A stretch of 58,003 nt of DNA from Lachnospiraceae bacterium UBA1760 (GTDB lineage: Bacteria > Bacillota > Clostridia > Lachnospirales > Lachnospiraceae), in contig DCHE01000038.1 of the NCBI GenBank assembly GCA_002314775.1, positions 79,638 to 137,640 on the forward strand. The letters run 5' to 3'. Positions 25,415 through 32,928 of the stretch are shown piece by piece (within the stretch, counting starts at the first letter, position 1; each line of letters begins with the position of its first letter). The notes under the pieces were generated by a model. It worked only from the letters and a program-made list of their open reading frames with translations. It was not told where the DNA came from and searched no databases. The translations under genes and the position numbers were made by a program.

Positions 25415-26659
25415 TTGTCAGGAAATAATATAGGCAGGCTGATTGCCATCAATATCAGTGAAAAAAGAGGAACGAAAAAGCATGGTGTAGACTCAGTTAG
25501 ACTGATTGAAAACTGGGGCTTAGAAAATGATGCTCACGCTGGAAACTGGATAAGACAGGTCAGTCTTCTTCCTTTAGAAAAAATAGAGAGCTTCAATGAA
25601 AAGGGCGCTGGGGTTAAATATGGAGAATTTGGTGAGAACCTTGTCGTGAGTGGCTTTGATTTGAAGAGGCTTTCCGTTGGAAGTAGGATTATTATAGGTG
25701 ATTCTGTGCTAAGAATTACCCAGATTGGAAAGGAATGTCACAGCCACTGTGAGATATTTGAGAGAATGGGCGAGTGCATTATGCCCTATGAGGGTGTATT
25801 TGCAGAGGTTTTACTAGGTGGTGAAATTAGGGCTGGGGATAAGGTTACAGTGGTACCAGCAAACAGACTTAAGAGCATAAACAGGATGATTCTTTGCGGA
25901 GGTGGGCACGTCTCAAGTGCGGTGCTTGGTATGGCAAGGACTCTTGGGTTTGAGACTGTTGTCATAGAGGACAGAGAAGAGTTTTCTGAGAAGCTAAAGA
26001 ATGAGGGGGCAGATAAAGTCATCTGTAAGGATTTTTCAACTGCGCTTAAGGAGCTTCCTGAGACTGAAAAGGATTATTATGTTGTGCTTACAAGAGGTCA
26101 CTACTTTGATGTGGATGCACTTAAGGAGATTCTTAAAAAAGACTTTTTGTATGTCGGTATGATGGGCTCTAGAAAAAGAGCTGCCATGGTAAAGGAGGAG
26201 CTTAAGGCCTGTGGCTACGATGAAAAAGCGGTGGAAGGTCTTCATTCCCCGATAGGCTTATCTATAAATGCAGAAACCCCAGAGGAGATAGCAGTATCTA
26301 TCATGGCTGAAATAATAAGCGTAAAAAATGAAGGTGAACAAAAAGGCAATATAGAAAAAGTAGTAGCTGAATATATAGAAGACGCAAATCACGAGCCTGC
26401 TGTTTTGTGTCAGATTATAGAGAAGCATGGAAGCGCACCGAGAAGCGTTGGAACAACAATGCTTGTAAAGAAGAACGAGATAATTTCAACTATTGGTGGC
26501 GGAAGGGCAGAGGCTGAGATTATTAACCTTGCGAGAGATATGCTTGATGGAAAAGGCAATAGAGTGGAGCTTGGAGCATTTACTATGAATAATGCCGAGG
26601 CTTATGATGATGGTCTCTTATGTGGTGGAAGTATCAGAGTTCTGTTTGAGCGGATATAG
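25415..26659 (+). CDS. MOSC-XdhC fusion protein
   Basis: 414 residues starting at TTG (25415), 3 bases after the moaA stop; GGTGGA inside the end of moaA is the likely ribosome binding site. Residues about 1-148 are a MOSC domain (NWGLENDAHAG, GEFGENLVVSG, GKECHSHCEI, which holds Cys/His typical of sulfur carriers). Residues about 155-300 are the XdhC Rossmann domain (MILCGGGHVSSAVLGMARTLGF, YVGMMGSRKRAAMV, IGLSINAETPEEIAVSI). Residues about 315-414 are the XdhC/CoxI domain (IIEKHGSAPRSVGTTMLV, STIGGGRAEAEI, LLCGGSIRVLFE). XdhC inserts the terminal sulfur or selenium into the cofactor. The usual CoxI-first order is reversed here. A likely one-polypeptide S/Se-handling maturation factor. Confidence 0.85.
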   Translation: MSGNNIGRLIAINISEKRGTKKHGVDSVRLIENWGLENDAHAGNWIRQVSLLPLEKIESFNEKGAGVKYGEFGENLVVSGFDLKRLSVGSRIIIGDSVLRITQIGKECHSHCEIFERMGECIMPYEGVFAEVLLGGEIRAGDKVTVVPANRLKSINRMILCGGGHVSSAVLGMARTLGFETVVIEDREEFSEKLKNEGADKVICKDFSTALKELPETEKDYYVVLTRGHYFDVDALKEILKKDFLYVGMMGSRKRAAMVKEELKACGYDEKAVEGLHSPIGLSINAETPEEIAVSIMAEIISVKNEGEQKGNIEKVVAEYIEDANHEPAVLCQIIEKHGSAPRSVGTTMLVKKNEIISTIGGGRAEAEIINLARDMLDGKGNRVELGAFTMNNAEAYDDGLLCGGSIRVLFERI

Positions 26660-26673
26660 TATTAGCTAATTTG

Positions 26674-26737
26674 GAAGAAATAATGAAGAAGAAATAATGA
26701 AGAAGAAATAATGAAGAAGAAATAATGAAGAATTAAT
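26674..26737 (+). repeat. 14-base tandem repeats upstream of modA
   Basis: Three full copies of gaagaagaaataat (26685-26698, 26699-26712, 26713-26726) flanked by partial copies (26674-26684, 26727-26737). The period is not a multiple of three. Each junction creates TAATG. Confidence 0.9.
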
Positions 26738-26794
26738 GAAATTAAAGCAATAGAGCTTTAAGAGTGTAATAATAAAAAAAGGAGATAGTTAGTG

Positions 26795-27655
26795 ATGAAG
26801 AGAATACTAAAAAAAGTATTGGTTTTAACAATTATATTAGTAACTGTTATGGGCAGTCTTAGCGCCTGTGGAGATAAGAAAACAAGTGAAAAGACCGAGA
26901 TAACCGTATTTGCGGCCAAAAGCTTAAACGGAGCCTTAGATGAGATAATAGCTGAGTATGAGAAGCTTAATCCTAATGTTAAAATAGTAGTAAGCTATGA
27001 CAGCTCAGGAACCTTGATGGAGCAAATCAGGGCAGGTGCAGAGTGTGATGTATTTTTTTCGGCAGCCCAAAAGCAGATGAACACCCTGAGCGAGGAATCA
27101 CTTATTGTAGAAGAAAGCAGAGTTGATGTAGTAAATAATCAGGTCTGTGTTGTGACCTACAAGGACAGTGACACAAAGGTTACAGGACTTATGGATATTG
27201 GTAATGCCAAATCCATTGCGCTTGCGGATGGGTCGGTTCCAGTTGGAAGATACACGAGAGTTGCCATGGTTAATAGTGGAATTCTTGCAGGTTACGAGGA
27301 AGAAGGAGCGAAGGATCCCTCAGAGATTAAAACAGAGTATATAGCAAAAAAACTCGGTGACAAGGAGATAAATGAATGCGCAAATGTTGGCGCAGTAAAG
27401 CTTGCTGTAGCAGAAAAAACTAACGAGGTTGGAACTGTTTATTACTCAGACATATATGGATATGAGGATAAGCTTCTAGTGCTTGAGATTATTTCCTATG
27501 AACTGACAGGAGATGTAAAATACCCTGCAGCAGTTGTAAAAAATGAGAAGCAGACAGAAGAGATGAAAAGGGTGTCTGAGGATTTTGTGAAGTATTTAAA
27601 ATCCGATGATGCAAAGAAGATTTTTGATAAATATCATTTTGATACAGATTTGTAG
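26795..27655 (+). CDS. modA: Molybdate ABC transporter substrate-binding lipoprotein ModA
   Basis: 286 residues from the ATG at 26795 (9 bases after GGAGA); a GTG one codon earlier is possible. The signal peptide ends in a lipobox, LSACG, so the protein is lipid-anchored outside the membrane. The mature protein matches ModA: ITVFAAKSLNGALDEI, VKIVVSYDSSGTLMEQIRAGAECDVFFSA (oxyanion-binding Ser residues), and ALADGSVPVGRYTRVAM. It captures molybdate, or possibly tungstate, for ModB/ModC directly downstream. It lies inside the maturation cluster, giving a local Mo supply. Confidence 0.93.
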   Translation: MKRILKKVLVLTIILVTVMGSLSACGDKKTSEKTEITVFAAKSLNGALDEIIAEYEKLNPNVKIVVSYDSSGTLMEQIRAGAECDVFFSAAQKQMNTLSEESLIVEESRVDVVNNQVCVVTYKDSDTKVTGLMDIGNAKSIALADGSVPVGRYTRVAMVNSGILAGYEEEGAKDPSEIKTEYIAKKLGDKEINECANVGAVKLAVAEKTNEVGTVYYSDIYGYEDKLLVLEIISYELTGDVKYPAAVVKNEKQTEEMKRVSEDFVKYLKSDDAKKIFDKYHFDTDL

Positions 27656-27681
27656 AGAATAATAAGAATAATAGGAATAGT

Positions 27682-28356
27682 ATGATTGATTTTTTGACAG
27701 GGCTTGATTACTCGCCCTTACTAATTTCGATAAAAACAGGAATAGTTGCAACGATAATTTCGTTTTTCCTGGGAATATATGCAGCAAGATATGTAGTAAA
27801 AAAGGGAAGATTCAAGGTGGTGGTTGATGGACTTCTGACACTTCCTCTGGTGCTTCCGCCTACAGTTGCAGGATTTATTTTGCTCAGAATTTTCAGTCTG
27901 AGAGGAAGCCTTGGAATATTTCTTTATGAAGAGCTTGGTATTAAGGTGGTTCAGACCTGGCTTGGGCTTGTGCTTGCTGCCACAATAATTGCATTTCCGC
28001 TTATGTATAAGAGCGCACTCTCAGCATTTTTGCTTGTAGATGAAAATGTTATCAATGCAGCAAAAACTCTTGGAATGTCAAACAGAGAAATATTCTGGAG
28101 GATAAGAATTCCTCTGGCAAAGCCTGGGCTTATTTCTGGAACAGTGCTTGCATTTGCAAGAGCAATGGGTGAGTATGGTGCAACCTCGATGCTAGCTGGA
28201 AACATACCTGGAAAGACCTCAACAATCTCTCAGAAGATAGCGATGGTAATTCAGGATGGTGATTACAAGGTGGCAGGCTTTTGGGTTCTTGTGGTTGTGA
28301 TTATTTCATTTGTAATAATACTTACGATAAATGTGGCTCAGGGAAGAAGAAAATGA
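27682..28356 (+). CDS. modB: Molybdate ABC transporter permease ModB
   Basis: 224-residue inner-membrane permease with about five helices. It has LLTLPLVLPPTVAGFILL near residues 51-68 and the cytoplasmic ATPase-contact motif (AAKTLGMSNREIFWRIRIPLAKPG) near residues 133-156. RAMGEYGATSMLAGNIPGKT follows. It pairs with ModA and ModC. The stop overlaps the modC start in an ATGA junction, indicating translational coupling. Confidence 0.94.
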   Translation: MIDFLTGLDYSPLLISIKTGIVATIISFFLGIYAARYVVKKGRFKVVVDGLLTLPLVLPPTVAGFILLRIFSLRGSLGIFLYEELGIKVVQTWLGLVLAATIIAFPLMYKSALSAFLLVDENVINAAKTLGMSNREIFWRIRIPLAKPGLISGTVLAFARAMGEYGATSMLAGNIPGKTSTISQKIAMVIQDGDYKVAGFWVLVVVIISFVIILTINVAQGRRK

Positions 28357-29471
28357 TGGAAAAACTTTACGTTGATATAGAGAAAAAACTTAGTAGCTTT
28401 ACACTTAAGGTGAAGCTTTTTACGGATAGCATTACAGGGGTTCTGGGCTATTCTGGTGCTGGAAAAAGTATGACCCTAAAGTGTATTGCAGGAATTGAAG
28501 CTCCTGACAGAGGCGTAATTAAGCTTGGTGAGAGAGTGCTTTTTGATTCTGAAAATAGAATTAACCTTGAGCCACAAAAAAGGCGAGTTGGGTATTTGTT
28601 TCAGGATTACGCATTATTTCCTAACATGACTGTGAGGGATAATATTATGGTCGGTTTGAAGCATAATGGCGATAACCTGGGACTTTCAAAAAAGAAGCTT
28701 GAAAAAAAGCTAGATAATTCGATTAAAGAATATTTGGAAAGGTATAAGCTTTCTGAGTATGAGAATTCATATCCGGGAGAGCTCTCAGGAGGTCAGAAGC
28801 AGAGGGTAGCAATCATTAGAATGCTTGCAGCAAAGCCTGAATGTATTCTTCTTGATGAACCATTTTCGGCCCTTGACGAGGGGCTAAAATGGAGGCTTGA
28901 AAATGAATTAAAGGTAACTCTTAGAGAGACAGCTACACCAGTTATATACGTGTCTCACAGCAGAGATGAGGTATATAGAATATGCGATAAAATCGGGTGC
29001 ATAGTGGATGGAAGAATGGATTCTGTAATGGATAGAGATGAGTTCTTTCAAAACCCGGGGACAAGGGATGCTGCAGTATTGTCGGGCTGTAAGAATATTT
29101 CCGAGGCTGAGATTATGGAGGATGGTTTAATTCTTGCAAGGGACTGGCAGGTTAAGCTTAGGCTTAATTCTGAGGATTTAAAAGCTGAAGCATATAATAA
29201 TATCAGATATGTTGGCATCAGGGCTCATGATTTTAAAACTGAGGGTGCAAGTGATACAGTATTTCAGATAGATAAAAGTAAAAGTGTAATATCAGAGGAT
29301 ATGTTTGAGTGGAGCCTTGAGCTTTATCCTGAGGGCTGCAAGGCACCTATTGTGTGGAAAATACCTAAGAGAAAAAATGGTAATACATATGAGAAGTCTT
29401 CTGAAGTTTTAAAAAGACTTCCAGATAAGCTCTATGTATCTGAAAATGATATTATGTTACTAAGTAAATAG
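28353..29471 (+). CDS. modC: Molybdate ABC transporter ATPase ModC
   Basis: 372 residues from the ATG at 28353, which overlaps the modB stop by 4 bases; the longer frame from 28281 would read through modB and is rejected. Walker A GYSGAGKSMT (near 32-41), Q-loop YLFQDYALFPNMTV, signature ELSGGQKQRVAI, Walker B CILLDEPFSALDEG and H-loop VSHSRDEV are all present. The C-terminal 110 residues replace the usual tandem Mop/TOBE oxyanion domain with a diverged segment (VKLRLNSEDLK and VGIRAHDF are TOBE-like). It energises molybdate import. Confidence 0.92.
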   Translation: MMEKLYVDIEKKLSSFTLKVKLFTDSITGVLGYSGAGKSMTLKCIAGIEAPDRGVIKLGERVLFDSENRINLEPQKRRVGYLFQDYALFPNMTVRDNIMVGLKHNGDNLGLSKKKLEKKLDNSIKEYLERYKLSEYENSYPGELSGGQKQRVAIIRMLAAKPECILLDEPFSALDEGLKWRLENELKVTLRETATPVIYVSHSRDEVYRICDKIGCIVDGRMDSVMDRDEFFQNPGTRDAAVLSGCKNISEAEIMEDGLILARDWQVKLRLNSEDLKAEAYNNIRYVGIRAHDFKTEGASDTVFQIDKSKSVISEDMFEWSLELYPEGCKAPIVWKIPKRKNGNTYEKSSEVLKRLPDKLYVSENDIMLLSK

Positions 29472-29476
29472 GATGT

Positions 29477-29512
29477 TCCCTAGCTTGGTCGCTGGAAGAG
29501 CGCAAAGCGGGA
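29477..29512 (+). promoter_or_regulatory. GC-rich stem-loop in the selD leader
   Basis: Nested pairing: TCCC/GGGA, GCTT/AAGC and CGCT/AGCG around a GGAAG loop, 12 base pairs in 36 bases. It is far richer in GC than its surroundings and sits in the 77-base gap between modC and selD. It could be a processing signal, regulatory RNA element or dispersed repeat. Confidence 0.45.
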
Positions 29513-29548
29513 GCAAATTGAGACTAATACTTTAAAAGGGTGGAAGAT

Positions 29549-30577
29549 ATGCCTGAGGATATAATATTTTGTAAAAGTGGAGGCTGCACTGCCAAGCTTG
29601 GTGCAGGAGTATTGTCGAATATACTGAGCAAGCTTCCAAAGGGAGAAAAGGACGAAAATTTAATAGTTGGGTACGAGTCGAGTGATGATGCTGCAGTTTA
29701 TAAGCTTACTGAGGATGTGGCCTTTGTGCAGACGCTGGATTTTTTTCCGCCTATGGTGAGTGATCCCTATATATTTGGTCAGATTGCAGCTGCGAATGCG
29801 ATGAGTGATGTATATGCTATGGGAGGCGATGTTAAGACTGCTCTTAATATTGTCTGCTTTCCAGAGACTGGCGATATGAATGTCTTAGGTAGAATTCTTC
29901 AGGGTGGAGCTGATAAGGTTATTGAAGCTGGAGGAGTTCTTGCCGGTGGTCATTCAATTTCCGACTCAGATATAAAATACGGGCTTTCCGTAACTGGTGT
30001 TATAAATCCCAACAGGATATTTACCAACAACGGTGGAAAGGCTACAGATTATCTGATCCTGACGAAAAAGCTGGGAGTTGGAATAGTAATGGCTGCAAAT
30101 AAAGCTGATGCGGCAGAAAATGAAAGCTTTGAGGAAGCGATAAGCTCGATGACAGCCTTAAACAAAACAGCTTCGAATATCTGTAGAAAATACAAGGTCC
30201 ATGCCGTGACAGATGTTACCGGTTTTGGATTTTTGGGACATCTTAAGGAGATGATAAATGATGAGGTCTCAGCAGTCATAGATTCAATTTCAGTACCGGT
30301 AATAAAAGGTGCAGTGAGGCTTGCCAAGGAGTTTTACATAACCGGAGCCGGGCAGAAGAACAGAAGCTATGCTGAGAGAGAGGTTTCATTTTCAAGCTAT
30401 ATAAGTGAAGCTATGAAGGAGGTTTTGTTTGATCCTCAAACCTCAGGAGGGCTTCTGGTTGCGGTAGACAGTGAGGATGCAAAAGGTCTGCTTAGTGAAT
30501 TAAGAGAAAATAAGCTTCCAGCAGCGATAGTTGGAAGACTAGTAGAAAAGAAGGAGAAGAAGATATATGTCGAATAG
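29549..30577 (+). CDS. selD: Selenide, water dikinase SelD
   Basis: 342 residues from the ATG at 29549, preferred over the GTG at 29540 because AGGGTGG lies just before it. SelD makes selenophosphate from selenide and ATP. The active-site motif is GGCTAKLGAG with Cys13 and Lys16; it is a Cys, not Sec, version. Further motifs: VAFVQTLDFFPPMVSDPYIFGQIAAANAMSDVYAMGG, AGGHSISDSDIKYGLSVTG, and FDPQTSGGLLVAV near the end. No selA, selB or selC is in the window, consistent with selenium used for the Mo enzyme. It overlaps yedF by 11 bases. Confidence 0.95.
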   Translation: MPEDIIFCKSGGCTAKLGAGVLSNILSKLPKGEKDENLIVGYESSDDAAVYKLTEDVAFVQTLDFFPPMVSDPYIFGQIAAANAMSDVYAMGGDVKTALNIVCFPETGDMNVLGRILQGGADKVIEAGGVLAGGHSISDSDIKYGLSVTGVINPNRIFTNNGGKATDYLILTKKLGVGIVMAANKADAAENESFEEAISSMTALNKTASNICRKYKVHAVTDVTGFGFLGHLKEMINDEVSAVIDSISVPVIKGAVRLAKEFYITGAGQKNRSYAEREVSFSSYISEAMKEVLFDPQTSGGLLVAVDSEDAKGLLSELRENKLPAAIVGRLVEKKEKKIYVE

Positions 30578-31196
30578 AATTACAGTTAATGCAATGGGAG
30601 ATACCTGCCCAATTCCACTTATTAAGACGAAAAAGGCTATGGCTGAGCTTAAGGAGGACACAGAGGTATTCGTTTTAGTAGATAATGAGATAGCAGTACA
30701 GAATCTGAATAAGCTTGCAAAATCAATGGGGTTTAGCGCGATATCATCCAAGATTTCTGAGGGTAAATTAAGTGTTATGATAGGCTTTAAGTACGACGAA
30801 AATATAAAGCTTGATAATGAAAATGATTTTGATGTGGAGGACTGCACTATGGATAAGAGGGGCAATAAGGTTGTTGTTATAAATTCAAGCACAATGGGAG
30901 AGGGAAGCGAGGAGCTTGGAAAAATTCTTATAAAGGGCTTTATCTACGCGATATCTCAGCAGGAGACTCTTCCGAAGACAATGCTTTTCTACAACGGCGG
31001 GGCTAAGCTTACCTGCGAGGGTTCTGATTCGATTGATGATCTTAAAACACTTGAGGCAGAGGGCGTGGAAATTCTAACCTGTGGAACCTGCCTGAATTAT
31101 TATGGGCTTTCAGAAAAGCTTCAGGTTGGTGGTGTTACAAATATGTATGTTATAGCAGAGAAGATGAGTGATGCATCACTTCTCATTAAGCCATAA
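30567..31196 (+). CDS. yedF: Selenium metabolism protein YedF
   Basis: 209 residues; AAGGAG precedes the ATG and it overlaps selD by 11 bases. The N-terminal TusA/SirA-like domain has the sulfur-carrier motif GDTCPIPLIKTKKAM (Cys13). The C-terminal DsrE-like domain has FYNGGAKLTCEGSD and the double-Cys motif LTCGTCLNYYGL. It is a standard neighbour of SelD and is thought to carry Se or S; direct biochemical proof of the carrier role is limited. Confidence 0.9.
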   Translation: MSNRITVNAMGDTCPIPLIKTKKAMAELKEDTEVFVLVDNEIAVQNLNKLAKSMGFSAISSKISEGKLSVMIGFKYDENIKLDNENDFDVEDCTMDKRGNKVVVINSSTMGEGSEELGKILIKGFIYAISQQETLPKTMLFYNGGAKLTCEGSDSIDDLKTLEAEGVEILTCGTCLNYYGLSEKLQVGGVTNMYVIAEKMSDASLLIKP

Positions 31197-31197
31197 A

Positions 31198-31437
31198 ATG
31201 AGAGAGAAAAGGGACTATCTCATCATTACCTTTAAGCAGACAGAAAATGCAATAATGATGGAGAAAAGGGCAAAAGAAAAGGGAGTATCCGGAAGAATAA
31301 TACCCCTTCCATCAGAAATTTCGGCCGGCTGCGGAATGGCCTGGAAAGCTGAGGTGGAAGAAAAAATAAGTCTGATTCATTTTATGAATGAGGAGGGTAT
31401 TGTTTGGGAAGGCGACTATATCGTGAGAATGTATTAG
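31198..31437 (+). CDS. DUF3343 putative Se/S carrier
   Basis: 79 residues from the ATG at 31198, directly after the yedF stop; an upstream in-frame ATG at 31168 would overlap yedF by 29 bases. It matches DUF3343, a family recurring in selenium clusters: YLIITFKQTENAIMMEKRAKEKG, then GRIIPLPSEISAGCGMAWK with a conserved Cys in the GCG motif, a putative Se/S-carrying residue (inference). There is no clear ribosome binding site, so it probably relies on reinitiation after yedF. Confidence 0.8.
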   Translation: MREKRDYLIITFKQTENAIMMEKRAKEKGVSGRIIPLPSEISAGCGMAWKAEVEEKISLIHFMNEEGIVWEGDYIVRMY

Positions 31438-31543
31438 CACTAGTGGATTAACCAGAAAGTGTTAATAAGATAAAATTAACAAGAATACATTAATTAGATG
31501 AATTAATAAAAATTTTATATAGGTACAACTGAAGGGAGGCAGC

Positions 31544-32326
31544 ATGTTTTCATATAACCAGTATGTCAGAGCAAAAAGCGTTGAAGAAGCATACGAATTA
31601 AATCAAAAAAAGAACAATGTAATACTTGGCGGAATGCTTTGGCTTAAGATGCAGGACAGAAGTATTGGAACAGCCATCGATCTTACAGAGCTTGGGCTTG
31701 ATAAGATAGAGGAGGATGAGAATAATTTCTACATTGGAGCCTATGTAAGCCTAAGACAGCTTGAGAAGTCAGAGGTTTTAGACAGGTACACTCAGGGAGC
31801 CATAAAGGAGGCCTTGTCGGGAATCGTTGGTGTGCAGTTTAGAAATGTTGCAACAGTAGGAGGAAGTGTCTGGGGAAGATACGGCTTTTCTGATGTATAC
31901 ACAATTCTTCTTGCGCTTGATGCAAGTGTTGATTTATTTGGTCAGGGTACGATGTCCCTCTCTGATTTTGCAAAGATGGACAGAAGTAAAAGGGATGTTC
32001 TGACAAGAATAATAATACCAAAGAAGGTTGAGAGAGTGGTTTACCTTCATCAGAGAAATACAAGGACAGATTTCCCTGTATTAACCGTGGCAATAGCAAA
32101 GGTGGACGGAGCATTCAGAGCGGTAGTTGGGGCGACCCCATCTCTTGCAAGGCTGTATAAGGATGAGGAGAAAATACTTGCTTATGGAATAAATGATGAA
32201 ACAAGTAAATGCTTTGCAGGCTATGTTGCAGGCCAAATTAAGTTCGAGAGCAATATGAGAGCTGGCAGGGAATATAGAGAAAAGATATGCAGGGTTCTTA
32301 TAGAGAGGGCTTTGGCTAAATTTTAG
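31544..32326 (+). CDS. xdhB: Molybdenum hydroxylase FAD-binding subunit
   Basis: 260 residues of the CoxM/XdhB family; GGGAGG precedes the ATG. It binds FAD and passes electrons to NAD or another acceptor. NNVILGGMLWLKMQD and VGVQFRNVATVGGSVWGRYGFSDV are the FAD-contacting segments. The C-terminal CO-dehydrogenase flavoprotein domain covers about residues 165-255. With the next two genes it forms a three-subunit hydroxylase. Specificity (xanthine, purine or other heterocycle) cannot be inferred. Confidence 0.9.
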   Translation: MFSYNQYVRAKSVEEAYELNQKKNNVILGGMLWLKMQDRSIGTAIDLTELGLDKIEEDENNFYIGAYVSLRQLEKSEVLDRYTQGAIKEALSGIVGVQFRNVATVGGSVWGRYGFSDVYTILLALDASVDLFGQGTMSLSDFAKMDRSKRDVLTRIIIPKKVERVVYLHQRNTRTDFPVLTVAIAKVDGAFRAVVGATPSLARLYKDEEKILAYGINDETSKCFAGYVAGQIKFESNMRAGREYREKICRVLIERALAKF

Positions 32327-32400
32327 TTGAGAGTATAGTAGGTTTTGATCAGATTAGATATAAGCTTAATCTGACAGACTTTAGATGAATGGAGTTATTT

Positions 32401-32928
32401 ATGGATATAAAACTTACATTAAATGGAAAAATAATAACAGACTCTGTTGACTGTGATATGATGCTTCTCGACTTTGTAAGAAGGCACAAATGCTATTCAG
32501 TTAAGAGAGGATGCGATACGGGAAATTGTGGTCTTTGTACCGTTATGTTAGATGATGTTCCTGTGCTTTCCTGCAGCACCCCTGTTGGAAGGGCAAATGG
32601 AAGAAGAGTCGATACCTTAGAGGGACTGACTAAGGAGGCGGATGAGTTTATAGGCTTTATCGCCGAACAGGGAGCTGACCAGTGCGGCTTCTGCAACCCG
32701 GGTTTTATAGTTAATACCGTGGCACTTTTGAGAGAGAATCCTGACCCTACAGATGAGGAGATTAAACAGTATCTTGCAGGAAATCTCTGCAGATGTACAG
32801 GCTATCAGGGACAGCTGAGAGCGCTCAGAAATTTCCTGAATCAGAGAAACAAAAGTGGAGAATTAAACACTCACGCAAAGGTATATGGAGAGGATATCGG
32901 AAGGGAGTGGAAGAATGAAGGAGTTTAG
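32401..32928 (+). CDS. xdhC: Molybdenum hydroxylase 2Fe-2S subunit
   Basis: 175 residues from the ATG at 32401, chosen because GGAG lies 7 bases before it. It carries two [2Fe-2S] clusters: a plant-ferredoxin-type one (Cys in VKRGCDTGNCGLCTVM and VLSC) and a second in the helical domain (DQCGFCNPGFI and NLCRCTGYQGQ). It transfers electrons between the Mo and FAD subunits. Its 3' end overlaps the molybdenum subunit gene by 14 bases. This is the electron-transfer subunit, not the XdhC maturation factor fused at 25415. Confidence 0.93.
   Translation: MDIKLTLNGKIITDSVDCDMMLLDFVRRHKCYSVKRGCDTGNCGLCTVMLDDVPVLSCSTPVGRANGRRVDTLEGLTKEADEFIGFIAEQGADQCGFCNPGFIVNTVALLRENPDPTDEEIKQYLAGNLCRCTGYQGQLRALRNFLNQRNKSGELNTHAKVYGEDIGREWKNEGV

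Noticed and set aside
26674..26737. CRISPR array or short palindromic repeats
   Set aside because: The repeats are head-to-tail with no spacers and a 14-base period. No cas genes are in the window.
28281..28352. Longer ModC beginning inside modB
   Set aside because: The frame overlaps modB coding sequence; the ATGA junction at 28353 and the family alignment support the shorter start.
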